A stretch of DNA of 9,093 nt, from assembly GCA_044432885.1 (NCBI GenBank), contig JAWXUG010000060.1, positions 1-9,093 of the forward strand, in the 5' to 3' direction. The stretch comes from CAYJNO01 sp044432885 (lineage in GTDB: Bacteria > Bacillota_I > Bacilli_A > Erysipelotrichales > Erysipelotrichaceae). This document shows, piece after piece, positions 1 to 7,666 of the stretch (position 1 is the first letter of the stretch; every line of letters starts with the position of its first letter). The notes beneath the pieces were generated by a model. It searched no databases. It had not been told where the DNA came from and saw only the letters and a list, made by a program, of their open reading frames with translations. The position numbers were made by a program, and so were the translations under genes.

Positions 1-1255
1 CCCCATATATAATTAAACCTGATGAAAGAAGGGATGATGGAATTATCAAGGTGTAATTTAATGCCAACTTAGCATGAAATATATCTAAGGCTCTTATCGG
101 TAAACTCTTAATCAGCCAAAGTTGGGGAGCTTCTGCTGAAATACTTGTACATGTCGTACAACATAGAATCAAGAAAGCACTTAACATAAAGCCCATGAAT
201 AAGCATACAAGTTCATGTCCATTGTCAATCGTTAAAAACATTTCGACAATTTCTATATTGAAAAACGCAACACCAACCCCAAAAAACAAGGCTACAATAC
301 ACCCTATAAAAGTATTCATAATATATGTAGAGGAAGATAAATACTTTTTAACTTCCTTTTTATAAAGTACTTTAAACGATGAATTCGTTTTTAAAGCCGC
401 CATTTGATAATTATTTTTAGAAAGACTTGTACGTGCTAAAACATTCAATCTTTTATATTGACTAGAAATAAGATAAATAAAAACCAAGCAAATCCCCACA
501 CTAATTAGTATAAAAGCTATCAGTGCTGAAAAAGAAGCATTCATAACTGCATCATTATACAAACCTGTTAGTGGATAATATTGATTGAACATTCCTAACA
601 TATAATCACTCATATTAATCAATCCATCGACATCTTGATTAGGATCTTGCATATAAATGAAAGAATAGAAAATAATGATTCCTGTAAAACATAAAACTAC
701 ATTGATTAAATTAGATTGCTTAAATACAGAAGCAATCGATGTACAGATAAATCCAATAAATATCCCTATCATCAGTGGAACTAATGGTATAAACAAAAAA
801 CTTAAGATAAACATTAGTCCTTGCAACCCATCAAATCCTACTGCTTCAACATAGATGACATAGATTGGAATCATCAAAATACTAACAAATCCCAACTCTG
901 CTACATAAAGTGAAGATAATTTTACGCTAACAATCTTAGGAATAGAAATAGGCATTGACATTAATAAATCATAGTCACTATTTTTAAATAAAGCCCCTGA
1001 AGCCTTATAAATGGTTGTAAAGAAGATTAACATACATCCCATCATAAAACCCATTGGCAATAAAACCTTACTTAACCCTGATTGAGCAAGCAACCATGCA
1101 TACCCACCTATATAAATAACCCCTAAAATAATGATTGCGAAAAAACCAAGCATTTTACCCAATGATTTCAAATCTGTTTTCCGCCATGTTTTAAAAGATT
1201 GTAAGTTTAAAATACTTTTAAGTTCTACTTTAAATAAGGTTAGAAACACGCTCAT
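1..1255 (-). CDS. ABC-2 type exporter permease, partial (C-terminus beyond the left edge)
   Basis: The reading frame is open from ATG at 1255 to the left edge, at least 418 codons with no stop, so the gene is cut by the window. It starts with MSVFLTLFKVELKSILNL, a cytoplasmic amphipathic N-terminus, followed by many hydrophobic segments (for example around codons 50-70, 85-105, 130-180, 215-260 and 320-370). Signs of the family are a motif reading DYDLLMSMPISIPKIVSVKL and, near the edge, ISAEAPQLWLIKSLPI. Both resemble the large Firmicute permeases of Pfam PF16949, which are about 540 residues long; that comparison is from memory. GGAGG lies 9 nt before the ATG. The start overlaps the end of the ATPase gene by 26 bp, so the two are translationally coupled and form one exporter. 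The substrate cannot be read from the sequence. Confidence 0.8.
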   Translation of the reverse strand, partial: MSVFLTLFKVELKSILNLQSFKTWRKTDLKSLGKMLGFFAIIILGVIYIGGYAWLLAQSGLSKVLLPMGFMMGCMLIFFTTIYKASGALFKNSDYDLLMSMPISIPKIVSVKLSSLYVAELGFVSILMIPIYVIYVEAVGFDGLQGLMFILSFLFIPLVPLMIGIFIGFICTSIASVFKQSNLINVVLCFTGIIIFYSFIYMQDPNQDVDGLINMSDYMLGMFNQYYPLTGLYNDAVMNASFSALIAFILISVGICLVFIYLISSQYKRLNVLARTSLSKNNYQMAALKTNSSFKVLYKKEVKKYLSSSTYIMNTFIGCIVALFFGVGVAFFNIEIVEMFLTIDNGHELVCLFMGFMLSAFLILCCTTCTSISAEAPQLWLIKSLPIRALDIFHAKLALNYTLIIPSSLLSSGLIIYG

Positions 1256-1960
1256 CTTCGCCAACCTCCATGAATACTTCTTCAAGAGAAGTGTTTCCTT
1301 TAATTTCATCCATGCACCCATTTGCTACCAAGACACCATTTTTAATAATCGCTACCTTGTCACATAGTTTTTCAGCTACATCTAATACATGGGTAGAAAA
1401 AAAGATCGCCCCACCCTCATCACATAACTCACGCATAAATCCTTTAAGTAATAAAGAGGCTTTAGGATCAAGACCCACAAAAGGCTCATCCAATAAAAGC
1501 AATTTTGGATGATGCATGAAAGCTGAAATTAATACTAATTTTTGTCTCATCCCATGAGAATAACTTGATATCAAATCCCCTAAAGCACTAGTTAACTCAA
1601 AAGCATCGGCATATTTTTTTATTTCTTTTTCACGTTTTTCGCTACTGACCCCATAAATATCAGCCACCAAACTTAAATAATCAATCCCTGTTAAAAAAGG
1701 ATAAATATCTGGATTGTCTGGAATAAAAGCCATGCCTTGTTTGGCTAATAAAGGCTCTTTTTGAATATCATGTCCATCAACACAAATATTGCCTTCTTCA
1801 AAATCTAAAATACCTGCAATGGCTTTTAATGTAGTCGTTTTCCCTGCCCCATTATGACCAATAAAAGCATATAAATCCCCTGGTTTAATATGTAAATTCA
1901 ATTGATCAACTGCCTTTTTTCATTTTTATAAGTCTTTGAAAAATGCTCGATTATTAACAT
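1230..1960 (-). CDS. ABC transporter ATP-binding protein, with a frameshift near the 5' end
   Basis: This is the ATPase partner of the permease that overlaps its 3' end. Numbered from the TTG at 1901 there is Walker A GHNGAGKT (15-22), a signature in the variant form SYSHGMRQK (113-121), Walker B LLLLDEP (134-140), D-loop GLDP and switch His171 in STHVLD. This matches the ATPases of ABC-2 exporters. The expected start is ATG 1960, 6 nt downstream of AGGAGG (1966-1971), giving MLIIEHFSKTYKNEK, a normal N-terminus for the family. That frame stops at TGA 1898-1900. The rest of the protein lies in the other frame (KAVDQLNLHIKPGD). The switch falls at the six-A run at 1915-1920, where a seventh A would join both parts. 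Without a shift, only a TTG start at 1901 is available, which would remove the first beta strand. The gene may be a recent pseudogene, a phase-variable or slippage-dependent gene, or carry a sequence error. Confidence 0.85.
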
Positions 1961-1994
1961 ACTTTCCTCCTCACACATCTTCGTGAACAAAAAT

Positions 1995-2023
1995 ACAATA
2001 ACATACTTGTCAAACCTTGTAAA
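1995..2023 (-). promoter_or_regulatory. putative sigma-A promoter of the ABC exporter operon
   Basis: On the minus strand a -35-like TTTACA (2018-2023) and an extended -10, TG-T-TATTGT (hexamer 1995-2000), are separated by 17 bp. A start would lie about 30 nt upstream of the ATG at 1960, with AGGAGG at 1966-1971 between them. The alternative TTGACA at 2008-2013 has no good -10 at the right distance. Confidence 0.5.
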
Positions 2024-2072
2024 AAGTCTAAAGAAAATTTAAGAATTAGTATTATCTACTTTCACTTTAACG

Positions 2073-2100
2073 TATAATAACACTATAAATAAATAGGAGG
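2073..2100 (+). promoter_or_regulatory. -10 box and ribosome binding site of the aldo/keto reductase operon
   Basis: A perfect TATAAT is at 2073-2078, and a strong Shine-Dalgarno TAGGAGG at 2094-2100 lies 5 nt before the ATG at 2106. No convincing -35 is visible at 16-18 bp. The gap between the divergent genes is only 145 bp, so both promoters lie back to back in it. Confidence 0.5.
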
Positions 2101-2105
2101 ACAAT

Positions 2106-3227
2106 ATGGAAGTACGTCAATTTAAAACACTAAACAATCCACCTGCATTATTGGGGTTTGGTTGTATGAGATTTCCTACACTTAAAAGTAATGCAGAAAT
2201 CGACAAAGAAGAAACCTTTAGATTATTAAATTATGCTTATGAAAATGGAGTAACTTATTATGATACTGCTTATTTCTATCATGATGGAAATAGTGAATCA
2301 GTATTAGGGGAATGGATTCAAACCATTGATCGCTCACGTATCCAAGTGGTGACTAAAAGTCCTTTTTGGAAGGCGAATACACTTGAAGAATTTGATGCTT
2401 TACTACAAGAACAATTAGACAATCTACAAGTAGACTATCTAGATTATTATTTGATGCATGCGGTAAATGCGGATCGTTTTGAACATTTAGTAAAGATAGG
2501 TGTCTTAGAACATTTACATACGTTGAAAGAAAGTGGAAAGGTAAAACATTTAGGCTTCTCTTTCCATGATAGTTATGATGTATTTGAAAAAGTATTAAAG
2601 AGTTACCCATGGGATTTTTGCCAAATTCAATTGAATTATATGGATGTTAACTATCAAGCAGGCTTACAAGGATTACACTTAGCTCAAAGCCTTGACATTC
2701 CATGTTCCATTATGGAGCCAATTCGTGGAGGGCTACTTGCCAATGTACCCGATGAAATCAATCAAAAGTTTTTAGCTGTAAATCCTGAGTTATCAAATGC
2801 TGGATGGGCTTTAAAATGGGTGGCAAACCACAAGAACGTCTACGTAGTATTATCAGGGATGAGCACTTATGAACAAGTGGTTGACAATGTAAACACCTTT
2901 AATCATATGAGTACAGTTACCCCTGATGAACAAGAGGCTTTAGACTTTGCACAAACCTTCTTTAACAGTAGAATGCAAGTGAAGTGTACGAACTGTCGTT
3001 ATTGTATGCCATGTCCTTTCGGTGTGAAAATTCCAGATAATTTTACCATCTACAACAATGCACACATCTATGACAATAAAGAGTCGCTTTCTACAAGCTA
3101 CTTTTCCCAAGCAGATAGTGTACGTGCGGATCAATGTAAACGTTGTATGCAATGTGTTTCTAAATGTCCACAAAATATCATGATCCCTGATGAATTAGCT
3201 AAAGTAGCATCGTACTTTAAAAAATAA
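2106..3227 (+). CDS. aldo/keto reductase with C-terminal 4Fe-4S ferredoxin-like domain
   Basis: This 373-residue protein resembles the COG1453-type fusion of an aldo/keto reductase barrel with a ferredoxin-like tail. The barrel (about 10-285) has the catalytic tetrad in order: Asp53 and Tyr58 in YDTAYFYHDG, Lys84 in VVTKSPFW, and His118 in YYLMHAVN. The tail carries two cysteine clusters, C294-x2-C297-x2-C300-x2-C303-P and C344-x2-C347-x2-C350-x3-C354-P, enough for two [4Fe-4S] clusters. It should therefore be a soluble, oxygen-sensitive oxidoreductase that moves electrons between NAD(P)H or ferredoxin and a carbonyl substrate, which is unknown. The stop overlaps the start of the next gene as TAATG, so the two are translated as a unit. 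Confidence 0.93.
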   Translation: MEVRQFKTLNNPPALLGFGCMRFPTLKSNAEIDKEETFRLLNYAYENGVTYYDTAYFYHDGNSESVLGEWIQTIDRSRIQVVTKSPFWKANTLEEFDALLQEQLDNLQVDYLDYYLMHAVNADRFEHLVKIGVLEHLHTLKESGKVKHLGFSFHDSYDVFEKVLKSYPWDFCQIQLNYMDVNYQAGLQGLHLAQSLDIPCSIMEPIRGGLLANVPDEINQKFLAVNPELSNAGWALKWVANHKNVYVVLSGMSTYEQVVDNVNTFNHMSTVTPDEQEALDFAQTFFNSRMQVKCTNCRYCMPCPFGVKIPDNFTIYNNAHIYDNKESLSTSYFSQADSVRADQCKRCMQCVSKCPQNIMIPDELAKVASYFKK

Positions 3228-4459
3228 TGGAAGATAAGATACTACAAACAGCAACACTTGCTGGAAGAAGCTTATTGGAAAGTGGTGCTGAAACCCATCG
3301 TGTAGAAGATACGATTGTACGTATCTGTAACCAATACCAATTAGAAAATACCCACTGTTTTTCAACCCTCACAGGGATTATGGTTAGTGGCGAGAAAAAC
3401 GGGAAAAATTATGCAATTGTAACGCGTGTAACTTCAAGAAGTACCAACCTGCAAAAAATCGTAGATATTAATGCTTTATCTAGAAATGCATGTAATTTAA
3501 CGATTCAAGAATTTGAAGAAAAACTACATCAAATCTTAAAACATCCAAGCGCAACACTTTTACAAAATGTCCTTTTTGGATTTTTAGCTTGTTTTGGGTT
3601 TAACTTGTTATTTGAAGGGTGTTTGATGGATAGCTTTTATGCAGGAGTGTTTGGTGCAGTTATCCGCTATTTAACCATTAAATTAAATGATTACAATATC
3701 AATGCTTTCTTTAGCATTACAAGCCTAGCTGCCTTAGCCACATTTATGGCACTTATATGTAATCAATTCAATCTATTAGAAAACTATAACACAACCATTA
3801 TAGCTACCATTATGTTATTGGTTCCAGGATTAGCTATTACCAATGCAATCTATGATAGCTTAGCAGGAGATTTAGTTTCAGGCACAACACGTGCCATTGA
3901 AGCCATCATCATTGCCATATCGATTGCCTTAGGAAGTGGAACAGCTACCTATGTGTGGAAATATTTGTTTGAAGATATTTATTTTGTTGAAAGCATTACT
4001 CAACTACCGCTTATCTATACATTTATTGGTGCTTTTCTTTCAACTTATAGTTTTGCAGTATTATTTAATTCTAAAAAAGAAAATGTCACTCTTTCAGCCA
4101 TTGGTGGTACTATGGGATTTATCATGTATACATTCATCGTTAAAAACTATGGCAATGTCAACTTAGCTTTATTTATCGCTGCTATGACCTTTAGTTTATA
4201 TAGTGAGTTCTCTGCAAGAAAATTTAAAGCACCTTCAATTGTTTTCCTAATTCCTGCTTTGATTTTATTAGTACCAGGAAGTGGAATGTATTATACGATG
4301 TTATATGCTGTTAATGGGATGCCAAGTCAATCTTTATGGACAGGACTAGATACCTTTGCAATGGCTATATCGATTGCCTTTGGGGTTATCTTTGCCTCTA
4401 CATTTGCAAAATTATATTTCAAAATCAAACAAAAAAGAAAACAAAAATCAACTACTTAA
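3227..4459 (+). CDS. thrE: threonine/serine exporter family protein (ThrE, fused form)
   Basis: This 410-residue membrane protein contains both halves that are separate genes (YjjP-like and YjjB-like) in many bacteria. The N-terminal soluble part carries the family hallmark ESGAETHRVEDTI (18-30) and a beta-rich stretch to about 105. About ten hydrophobic segments follow (roughly 113-131, 137-151, 162-178, 188-205, 222-240, 261-281, 289-305, 311-326, 336-352, 374-395). A LVPG motif occurs once in each half (198-201 and 348-351). The end is a basic cytoplasmic tail (KIKQKRKQK). ThrE of Corynebacterium exports threonine and serine by proton antiport; the substrate here is inferred. The start is fixed by the TAATG overlap with the reductase gene, and the stop lies at the base of the terminator hairpin. 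Confidence 0.88.
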   Translation: MEDKILQTATLAGRSLLESGAETHRVEDTIVRICNQYQLENTHCFSTLTGIMVSGEKNGKNYAIVTRVTSRSTNLQKIVDINALSRNACNLTIQEFEEKLHQILKHPSATLLQNVLFGFLACFGFNLLFEGCLMDSFYAGVFGAVIRYLTIKLNDYNINAFFSITSLAALATFMALICNQFNLLENYNTTIIATIMLLVPGLAITNAIYDSLAGDLVSGTTRAIEAIIIAISIALGSGTATYVWKYLFEDIYFVESITQLPLIYTFIGAFLSTYSFAVLFNSKKENVTLSAIGGTMGFIMYTFIVKNYGNVNLALFIAAMTFSLYSEFSARKFKAPSIVFLIPALILLVPGSGMYYTMLYAVNGMPSQSLWTGLDTFAMAISIAFGVIFASTFAKLYFKIKQKRKQKSTT

Positions 4460-4479
4460 CCTCCACTTGGAGGTTTTTT
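4458..4479 (+). terminator. intrinsic terminator of the reductase-exporter operon
   Basis: A 7-bp stem AACCTCC / GGAGGTT with an ACTT loop (4458-4475) runs directly into a T-run (4474-4479). The hairpin begins inside the TAA stop of the exporter gene. Confidence 0.88.
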
Positions 4480-4483
4480 CATG

Positions 4484-4506
4484 AAAAAAAGTTGGTTTCC
4501 CAACTT
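4484..4506 (-). terminator. intrinsic terminator of the minus-strand tyrA operon
   Basis: Read on the minus strand, AAGTTGG / CCAACTT (4489-4506) with a GAAA loop is followed by a T-run (4484-4490). It overlaps the stop codon of the P-loop kinase gene and closes the convergent region from the right. The two terminators lie only 4 bp apart. Confidence 0.85.
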
Positions 4507-5074
4507 AATCTAATTGATAGCATACATCAGCACGCTGAATAATTCCATATTTTTTTAAATATAATTCTTCCATAGGAATCCATTTCTCTTTAAAGATTTC
4601 CCAAGCTTCTATCCCATTACGTTTTTTTATTCGTTGTTTTTGAATATTAGCAGGGATATCCATGACAATTTTAAGATCGTAACACTCTCCCATTAACGGA
4701 TGATGAGCATAACTTCCCTCAACGATATAAACCTCTTGTTGAGGCAATACGATTTTCCCGCTATAACATTGCGTTTGACAATCAAATACTTGATAAATCA
4801 CATCTTGTTTGCTAAACAATGGAACAAGGACTTCACTGATAAAACGATTATGTTCTACATTGATATCCTCTGGGTGATTCTCTGTGCTATTTCTTGGGAT
4901 AAAGAAATCATCTAAAGAAATCACTTTTATGTTGTATATTTTAGCCAAAGCTTGAGCAAGTGTTGTCTTGCCTGAACCACAACGGCCATCGATTCCTACC
5001 ATTACACAGGATTCTTTTTTTAAAGCTTCTGTAATTTTACACTGTACATCTTCACAAATTTCATTAATATCCAT
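4505..5074 (-). CDS. uridine-kinase-like P-loop nucleotide kinase family protein
   Basis: This small cytoplasmic kinase has 189 residues from ATG 5074. I prefer that start because AGAGG lies about 5 nt upstream; the longer GTG start at 5080 would overlap this ribosome site. Walker A is GIDGRCGSGKTT (27-38). SLDDFFIP (53-60) matches the DDF motif of uridine/phosphoribulokinase-type kinases that binds the phosphate acceptor. YIVEGSYA (116-123) matches their VEG strand, and the basic stretch QRIKKRNG (147-154) looks like the lid. It may phosphorylate a nucleoside or related small hydroxyl substrate. The true substrate is not known, because many such short Udk-like proteins are uncharacterised. 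It lies 48 bp downstream of tyrA without a visible terminator between them, so it is probably the last gene of that operon. Confidence 0.8.
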   Translation of the reverse strand: MDINEICEDVQCKITEALKKESCVMVGIDGRCGSGKTTLAQALAKIYNIKVISLDDFFIPRNSTENHPEDINVEHNRFISEVLVPLFSKQDVIYQVFDCQTQCYSGKIVLPQQEVYIVEGSYAHHPLMGECYDLKIVMDIPANIQKQRIKKRNGIEAWEIFKEKWIPMEELYLKKYGIIQRADVCYQLD

Positions 5075-5122
5075 AAGCACCTCTACATTATGATATCAAA
5101 AATTTAGAAAATTCATAGTTTT

Positions 5123-5956
5123 TTAAGAAACTTTTTTATCAAACTTCATTCTATGGTTTGTAGAAGAAATCATTTTTGACTTAATTTGCTCAACATTTTC
5201 TTCTATTAAATCTTTTTTAAACGCTTGCATTACTTCCATAAAGCTATCTATTTCTTTTAATAAGGCCTTTTTATTCATCAAGAATAAAGGTGCCCATAAG
5301 GATTCATTAATCGCCGCAATCCGTGTTAAATCACGAAATGAATCTCCGCTATATTGTTGAAGCAATGGATGATCATTGGTATTCATTAAACTAATCGCAA
5401 TCACATGGGTTAATTGAGATAGAAAACCAATCATTTCATCATGTTCCTCTTTACTAATACTACTCACATAGCCAAAGTTTAATTCATTCACTACTTGATT
5501 AACAACAGCTAATTTACTTTCATCTTTTTTCGTTTCTACTAATATCATATTAGCACCATGAAAGATTTTACAATCCGCCACCTTAATCCCTGACTTCTCT
5601 TTACCTGCCATTGGATGAGCACCAATAAAATACAAGTCTTCTCTTAAAAATGGCATCACCTCATCAATAATACTCGTCTTCACGCCACTGGTATCCATAA
5701 TAATTGTATTTTCTTTAAGATACCCTTGATTCGCTTGTAACCATGGTTTTACAAGTTGCGGGTATAGCGCTAAAACAAGCACATCCACGTCTATCATTTC
5801 ATCAAGCTTTGTATAAGATTGATGAATCCATTTCTTTTCAAAGGCAAAGTTTAAGGTTTCTTCACAAAGATCAATCCCTAGAATATGATGTTGGCTTGAT
5901 AACCCTTGTGCAAAACTTCCTCCAATTAAGCCTAATCCTACAATTCCTATTTTCAT
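5123..5956 (-). CDS. tyrA: prephenate dehydrogenase (tyrosine biosynthesis)
   Basis: This 277-residue cytoplasmic enzyme oxidatively decarboxylates prephenate to 4-hydroxyphenylpyruvate, normally with NAD+. The N-terminal Rossmann domain begins MKIGIVGLGLIGGSFA with the dinucleotide glycines Gly7, Gly9 and Gly12. DTSGVK is at 88-93. GAHPMAGKEKSG (112-123) contains the His that is catalytic in TyrA relatives. The all-helical C-terminal domain has LTH (182-184), GDSFRDLTRIA (204-214) with the substrate-binding Arg212, and NESLWAPLFL. It lacks the C-terminal ACT domain of the longer Bacillus-type enzymes, so direct feedback by tyrosine through ACT is not expected. Control by the tyrosine leader upstream would fill that role. 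It follows the transporter gene after 19 bp, with only a weak, distant AAGGA as ribosome site, which suggests translational coupling. Confidence 0.95.
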   Translation of the reverse strand: MKIGIVGLGLIGGSFAQGLSSQHHILGIDLCEETLNFAFEKKWIHQSYTKLDEMIDVDVLVLALYPQLVKPWLQANQGYLKENTIIMDTSGVKTSIIDEVMPFLREDLYFIGAHPMAGKEKSGIKVADCKIFHGANMILVETKKDESKLAVVNQVVNELNFGYVSSISKEEHDEMIGFLSQLTHVIAISLMNTNDHPLLQQYSGDSFRDLTRIAAINESLWAPLFLMNKKALLKEIDSFMEVMQAFKKDLIEENVEQIKSKMISSTNHRMKFDKKVS

Positions 5957-5975
5957 CTATCGTTCTAATTCCTTT

Positions 5976-7412
5976 TTACATAAACATTAAGCCAAGAGGA
6001 TATCCCACAAGGACTGATAGGATAATTGTAATCACCATGAACATTAATCCATATTTAAGTAACGAGGTCGTTGTTGTCCACCCACTACCCGCAGATATGG
6101 CAATATGTGGCATTGAAGGAGGTGTTGCAAAGGCATAAGCACCCATCATACCAATTAATGATACAACAGCTGCAGTATTCACACTTCCATTCGCTGCAAT
6201 TAAGATAGGAATGGCAATGTTAGTTACCACGGTAACCGTAACCATGTTTGATGATAAGTTGGTTTGTAAACAAGTCCAAGATACAAAGATAAGCACTAAG
6301 ACCATTGGTGATACTGTTAATAAAATTGGATTCATCACATCAATTAATAATTGTTTGATTCCAATTGTATCACTTGTTAAGGCTGACCCTAATACAAGTG
6401 TTCCTGCAGCCATAATTAAACTAGCCCAAGGCACGCCATTTTTCATTGCATCCGTAAAATTCAAAGGTGTTTCCCCATCAAATTTAGGGATAGACAATAA
6501 TAATACCCCAAGAAGTGGTGGTAAAGAAGAACCAAAACTTGAAATATAAACAATTGTTTCATTACTAGAAATACCCGTCACAATCCATAAGAACACAACA
6601 AATGCAAATACACTTATTGTATAGATTTCTCTTGGTGTTACTTTATCCAACTCTTTGTTAAGCGATGACATATCTAATGATTTAATACTCGACATATCAG
6701 GATTTAAAACAAATCTAAAGATTAATAATAATCCCGCCATTGCCAATAACCCTACAGGTACTGCCATAATCATATAATCAGCATAAGCAATACTTAACCC
6801 TGTTGCGGTTTCATAAAAGCCTAAGGCCATTACACTAAAGACATGGGCAATCGGTGTCATCCCTGCTGAAATAGATGTTGCGAAAGCCAATCCAATGATT
6901 AACATTTCTGCAATTTTATCACCCTTTTTAAGTCCTAATACACGATTCACTTCTTCAAGTATTGGTAAGAATATAATAAACAATACCGTTGGTGACATAA
7001 AACAACCAATCAAAATAACACTTGCAAAAAATGAAATAACAAATGGCCATGGCCCCTTTTTAGCAATTGGACTATTGATAAAAAAGATTGCACAACGTTT
7101 CAAAAATGGGGTTTTAGAAATGGCATGTGTACATAAGAATGTAAACAATAAGAAGGCAAAGGTATCACTACCAAACCCTGTAATTAAAGCTGCTTTTAAG
7201 CCTATTTCCGGAAGTAAACCCACTAAGAAGATACAAAGTATACTAGGCCAATCAATACTCTCTGTCATCCATAAAATAAGACATCCTGCAAAAATACCTA
7301 AGGTAAATAAACCAGATTCACTCAACCCAGCAAAAGGTGTCATTACCTTACTTAAAATAATAATTAAAAATGCAATACTCATACTCAATGTTCTTTTACT
7401 CATAAAATTCAT
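5976..7412 (-). CDS. DASS/SLC13-family anion (di-/tricarboxylate-type) transporter
   Basis: This polytopic inner-membrane protein of 478 residues has a normal length for divalent anion:Na+ symporters. Features seen are ILWMTESIDWPSIL (46-59), like the family's WxTE region, and the paired substrate/sodium loops in degenerate form: MSPTVLFIIFLP (139-150) and TSISAGMTP (179-187) in the first half, QTNLSSNMVTV (383-393) and FATPPSMPHIAISAGSGW (428-445) in the second half. The internal repeat and re-entrant-loop layout fits this family. The substrate is unknown; position before tyrA under a Tyr-rich leader suggests a precursor or product of aromatic metabolism. AGGAG lies 7 nt before ATG 7412. The start overlaps the stop of a possible 38-codon ORF as ATGA. 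MSKRTLS at 7403 is an alternative start. Confidence 0.85.
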   Translation of the reverse strand: MNFMSKRTLSMSIAFLIIILSKVMTPFAGLSESGLFTLGIFAGCLILWMTESIDWPSILCIFLVGLLPEIGLKAALITGFGSDTFAFLLFTFLCTHAISKTPFLKRCAIFFINSPIAKKGPWPFVISFFASVILIGCFMSPTVLFIIFLPILEEVNRVLGLKKGDKIAEMLIIGLAFATSISAGMTPIAHVFSVMALGFYETATGLSIAYADYMIMAVPVGLLAMAGLLLIFRFVLNPDMSSIKSLDMSSLNKELDKVTPREIYTISVFAFVVFLWIVTGISSNETIVYISSFGSSLPPLLGVLLLSIPKFDGETPLNFTDAMKNGVPWASLIMAAGTLVLGSALTSDTIGIKQLLIDVMNPILLTVSPMVLVLIFVSWTCLQTNLSSNMVTVTVVTNIAIPILIAANGSVNTAAVVSLIGMMGAYAFATPPSMPHIAISAGSGWTTTTSLLKYGLMFMVITIILSVLVGYPLGLMFM

Positions 7413-7525
7413 TTTTCTTCTCCTCTTTTTATCATCGACTCTTCAAATTTCTTTCTATACTGACTCAAACGATCCCTCATCCCCCTTTGAAAGTAAGCTA
7501 CAAATAAAAAACCACCCGCCATCAT
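7409..7525 (-). CDS. possible 38-residue ORF upstream of the transporter
   Basis: An open frame reads MMAGGFLFVAYFQRGMRD then a charged tail ending KRGEEK: a short hydrophobic N-terminus followed by a basic, helical-looking segment. Its TGA overlaps the transporter start as ATGA, which is typical of coupled genes. Against it, no ribosome site precedes either ATG (7525 or 7522), and the start lies in the loop of an intrinsic terminator whose T-run encodes residues in the hydrophobic part. A shorter version from the ATG after AAAGGGGG (7480) is possible but spaced too tightly. It could simply be leader RNA. Confidence 0.35.
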   Translation of the reverse strand: MMAGGFLFVAYFQRGMRDRLSQYRKKFEESMIKRGEEK

Positions 7526-7533
7526 GCAAGTGG
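7506..7533 (-). terminator. leader terminator (attenuator) before the transporter-tyrA operon
   Basis: On the minus strand CCACTTGC (7526-7533) pairs with GCGGGTGG (7512-7519), eight pairs including two G-U, around the loop ATGATG, and is followed by six T (7506-7511). It lies about 70 nt after the leader peptide and about 94 nt before the transporter start, so it can only act on transcripts entering the operon. That is the position expected for an attenuator. Confidence 0.75.
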
Positions 7534-7553
7534 AATTGTTTTATTTATTCAAC

Positions 7554-7600
7554 TAGATAATGGCCTATTCACGATAAAATGGGCTATTATCTAATAACCC
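7554..7600 (-). promoter_or_regulatory. alternative hairpins in the tyr operon leader RNA
   Basis: Immediately after the leader stop, GGGTTATTA can pair with TAATAGCCC (7581-7600). The same 3' segment can instead pair upstream with GGGTATTAT inside the Tyr codons (7618-7626), or downstream as TAGATAAT / ATTATCTA plus GCC / GGC (7554-7593). These three foldings exclude one another, so the position of the leader ribosome can choose between them. I could not find a strong pairing that directly breaks the terminator at 7506-7533, so the last step of the switch is unresolved. Confidence 0.55.
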
Positions 7601-7602
7601 GT

Positions 7603-7644
7603 TTATGTAAAATAGTAATAATACCCTCTAGTTAAAATATTCAT
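7603..7644 (-). CDS. tyrosine-rich attenuation leader peptide
   Basis: This 13-residue ORF reads MNILTRGYYYYFT, with four consecutive Tyr codons (TAT TAT TAC TAT, 7612-7623) followed by Phe. It has a good ribosome site (AGAGG, 8 nt before the ATG) and a promoter about 25 nt upstream, and it is followed by competing hairpins and an intrinsic terminator ahead of an operon that includes tyrA. In His, Leu, Trp and Phe operons such peptides sense the charged tRNA level by ribosome stalling. Here the codon run predicts sensing of tRNA-Tyr. No T-box consensus is present in the leader. Confidence 0.75.
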   Translation of the reverse strand: MNILTRGYYYYFT

Positions 7645-7666
7645 ATTCACTACCTCTAATACAACT

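Noticed and set aside
1914..1920. AAAAAAG as a canonical programmed -1 frameshift heptamer.
   Set aside because: The reading phase is not A-AAA-AAG in the incoming frame and no downstream stimulatory stem was seen, so classic dnaX-type frameshifting is not supported, although simple slippage remains possible.
2004..2014. TTTGACAAGTA in the ABC promoter matches the half-site of the palindrome at 8956-8977.
   Set aside because: Eleven AT-rich bases containing the common TTGACA string can recur by chance, and there is no second half-site here.
6895..7560. A long plus-strand open frame of about 220 codons.
   Set aside because: It is antisense to the transporter gene and its leader; its composition mirrors the reverse of hydrophobic codons, and it has no ribosome site or family signature.
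7506..7644. T-box riboswitch for tyrosine upstream of the tyrA operon.
   Set aside because: No AGGGTGG-type T-box antiterminator sequence or long specifier stem is present; the leader is short and contains a translated Tyr-rich ORF instead.
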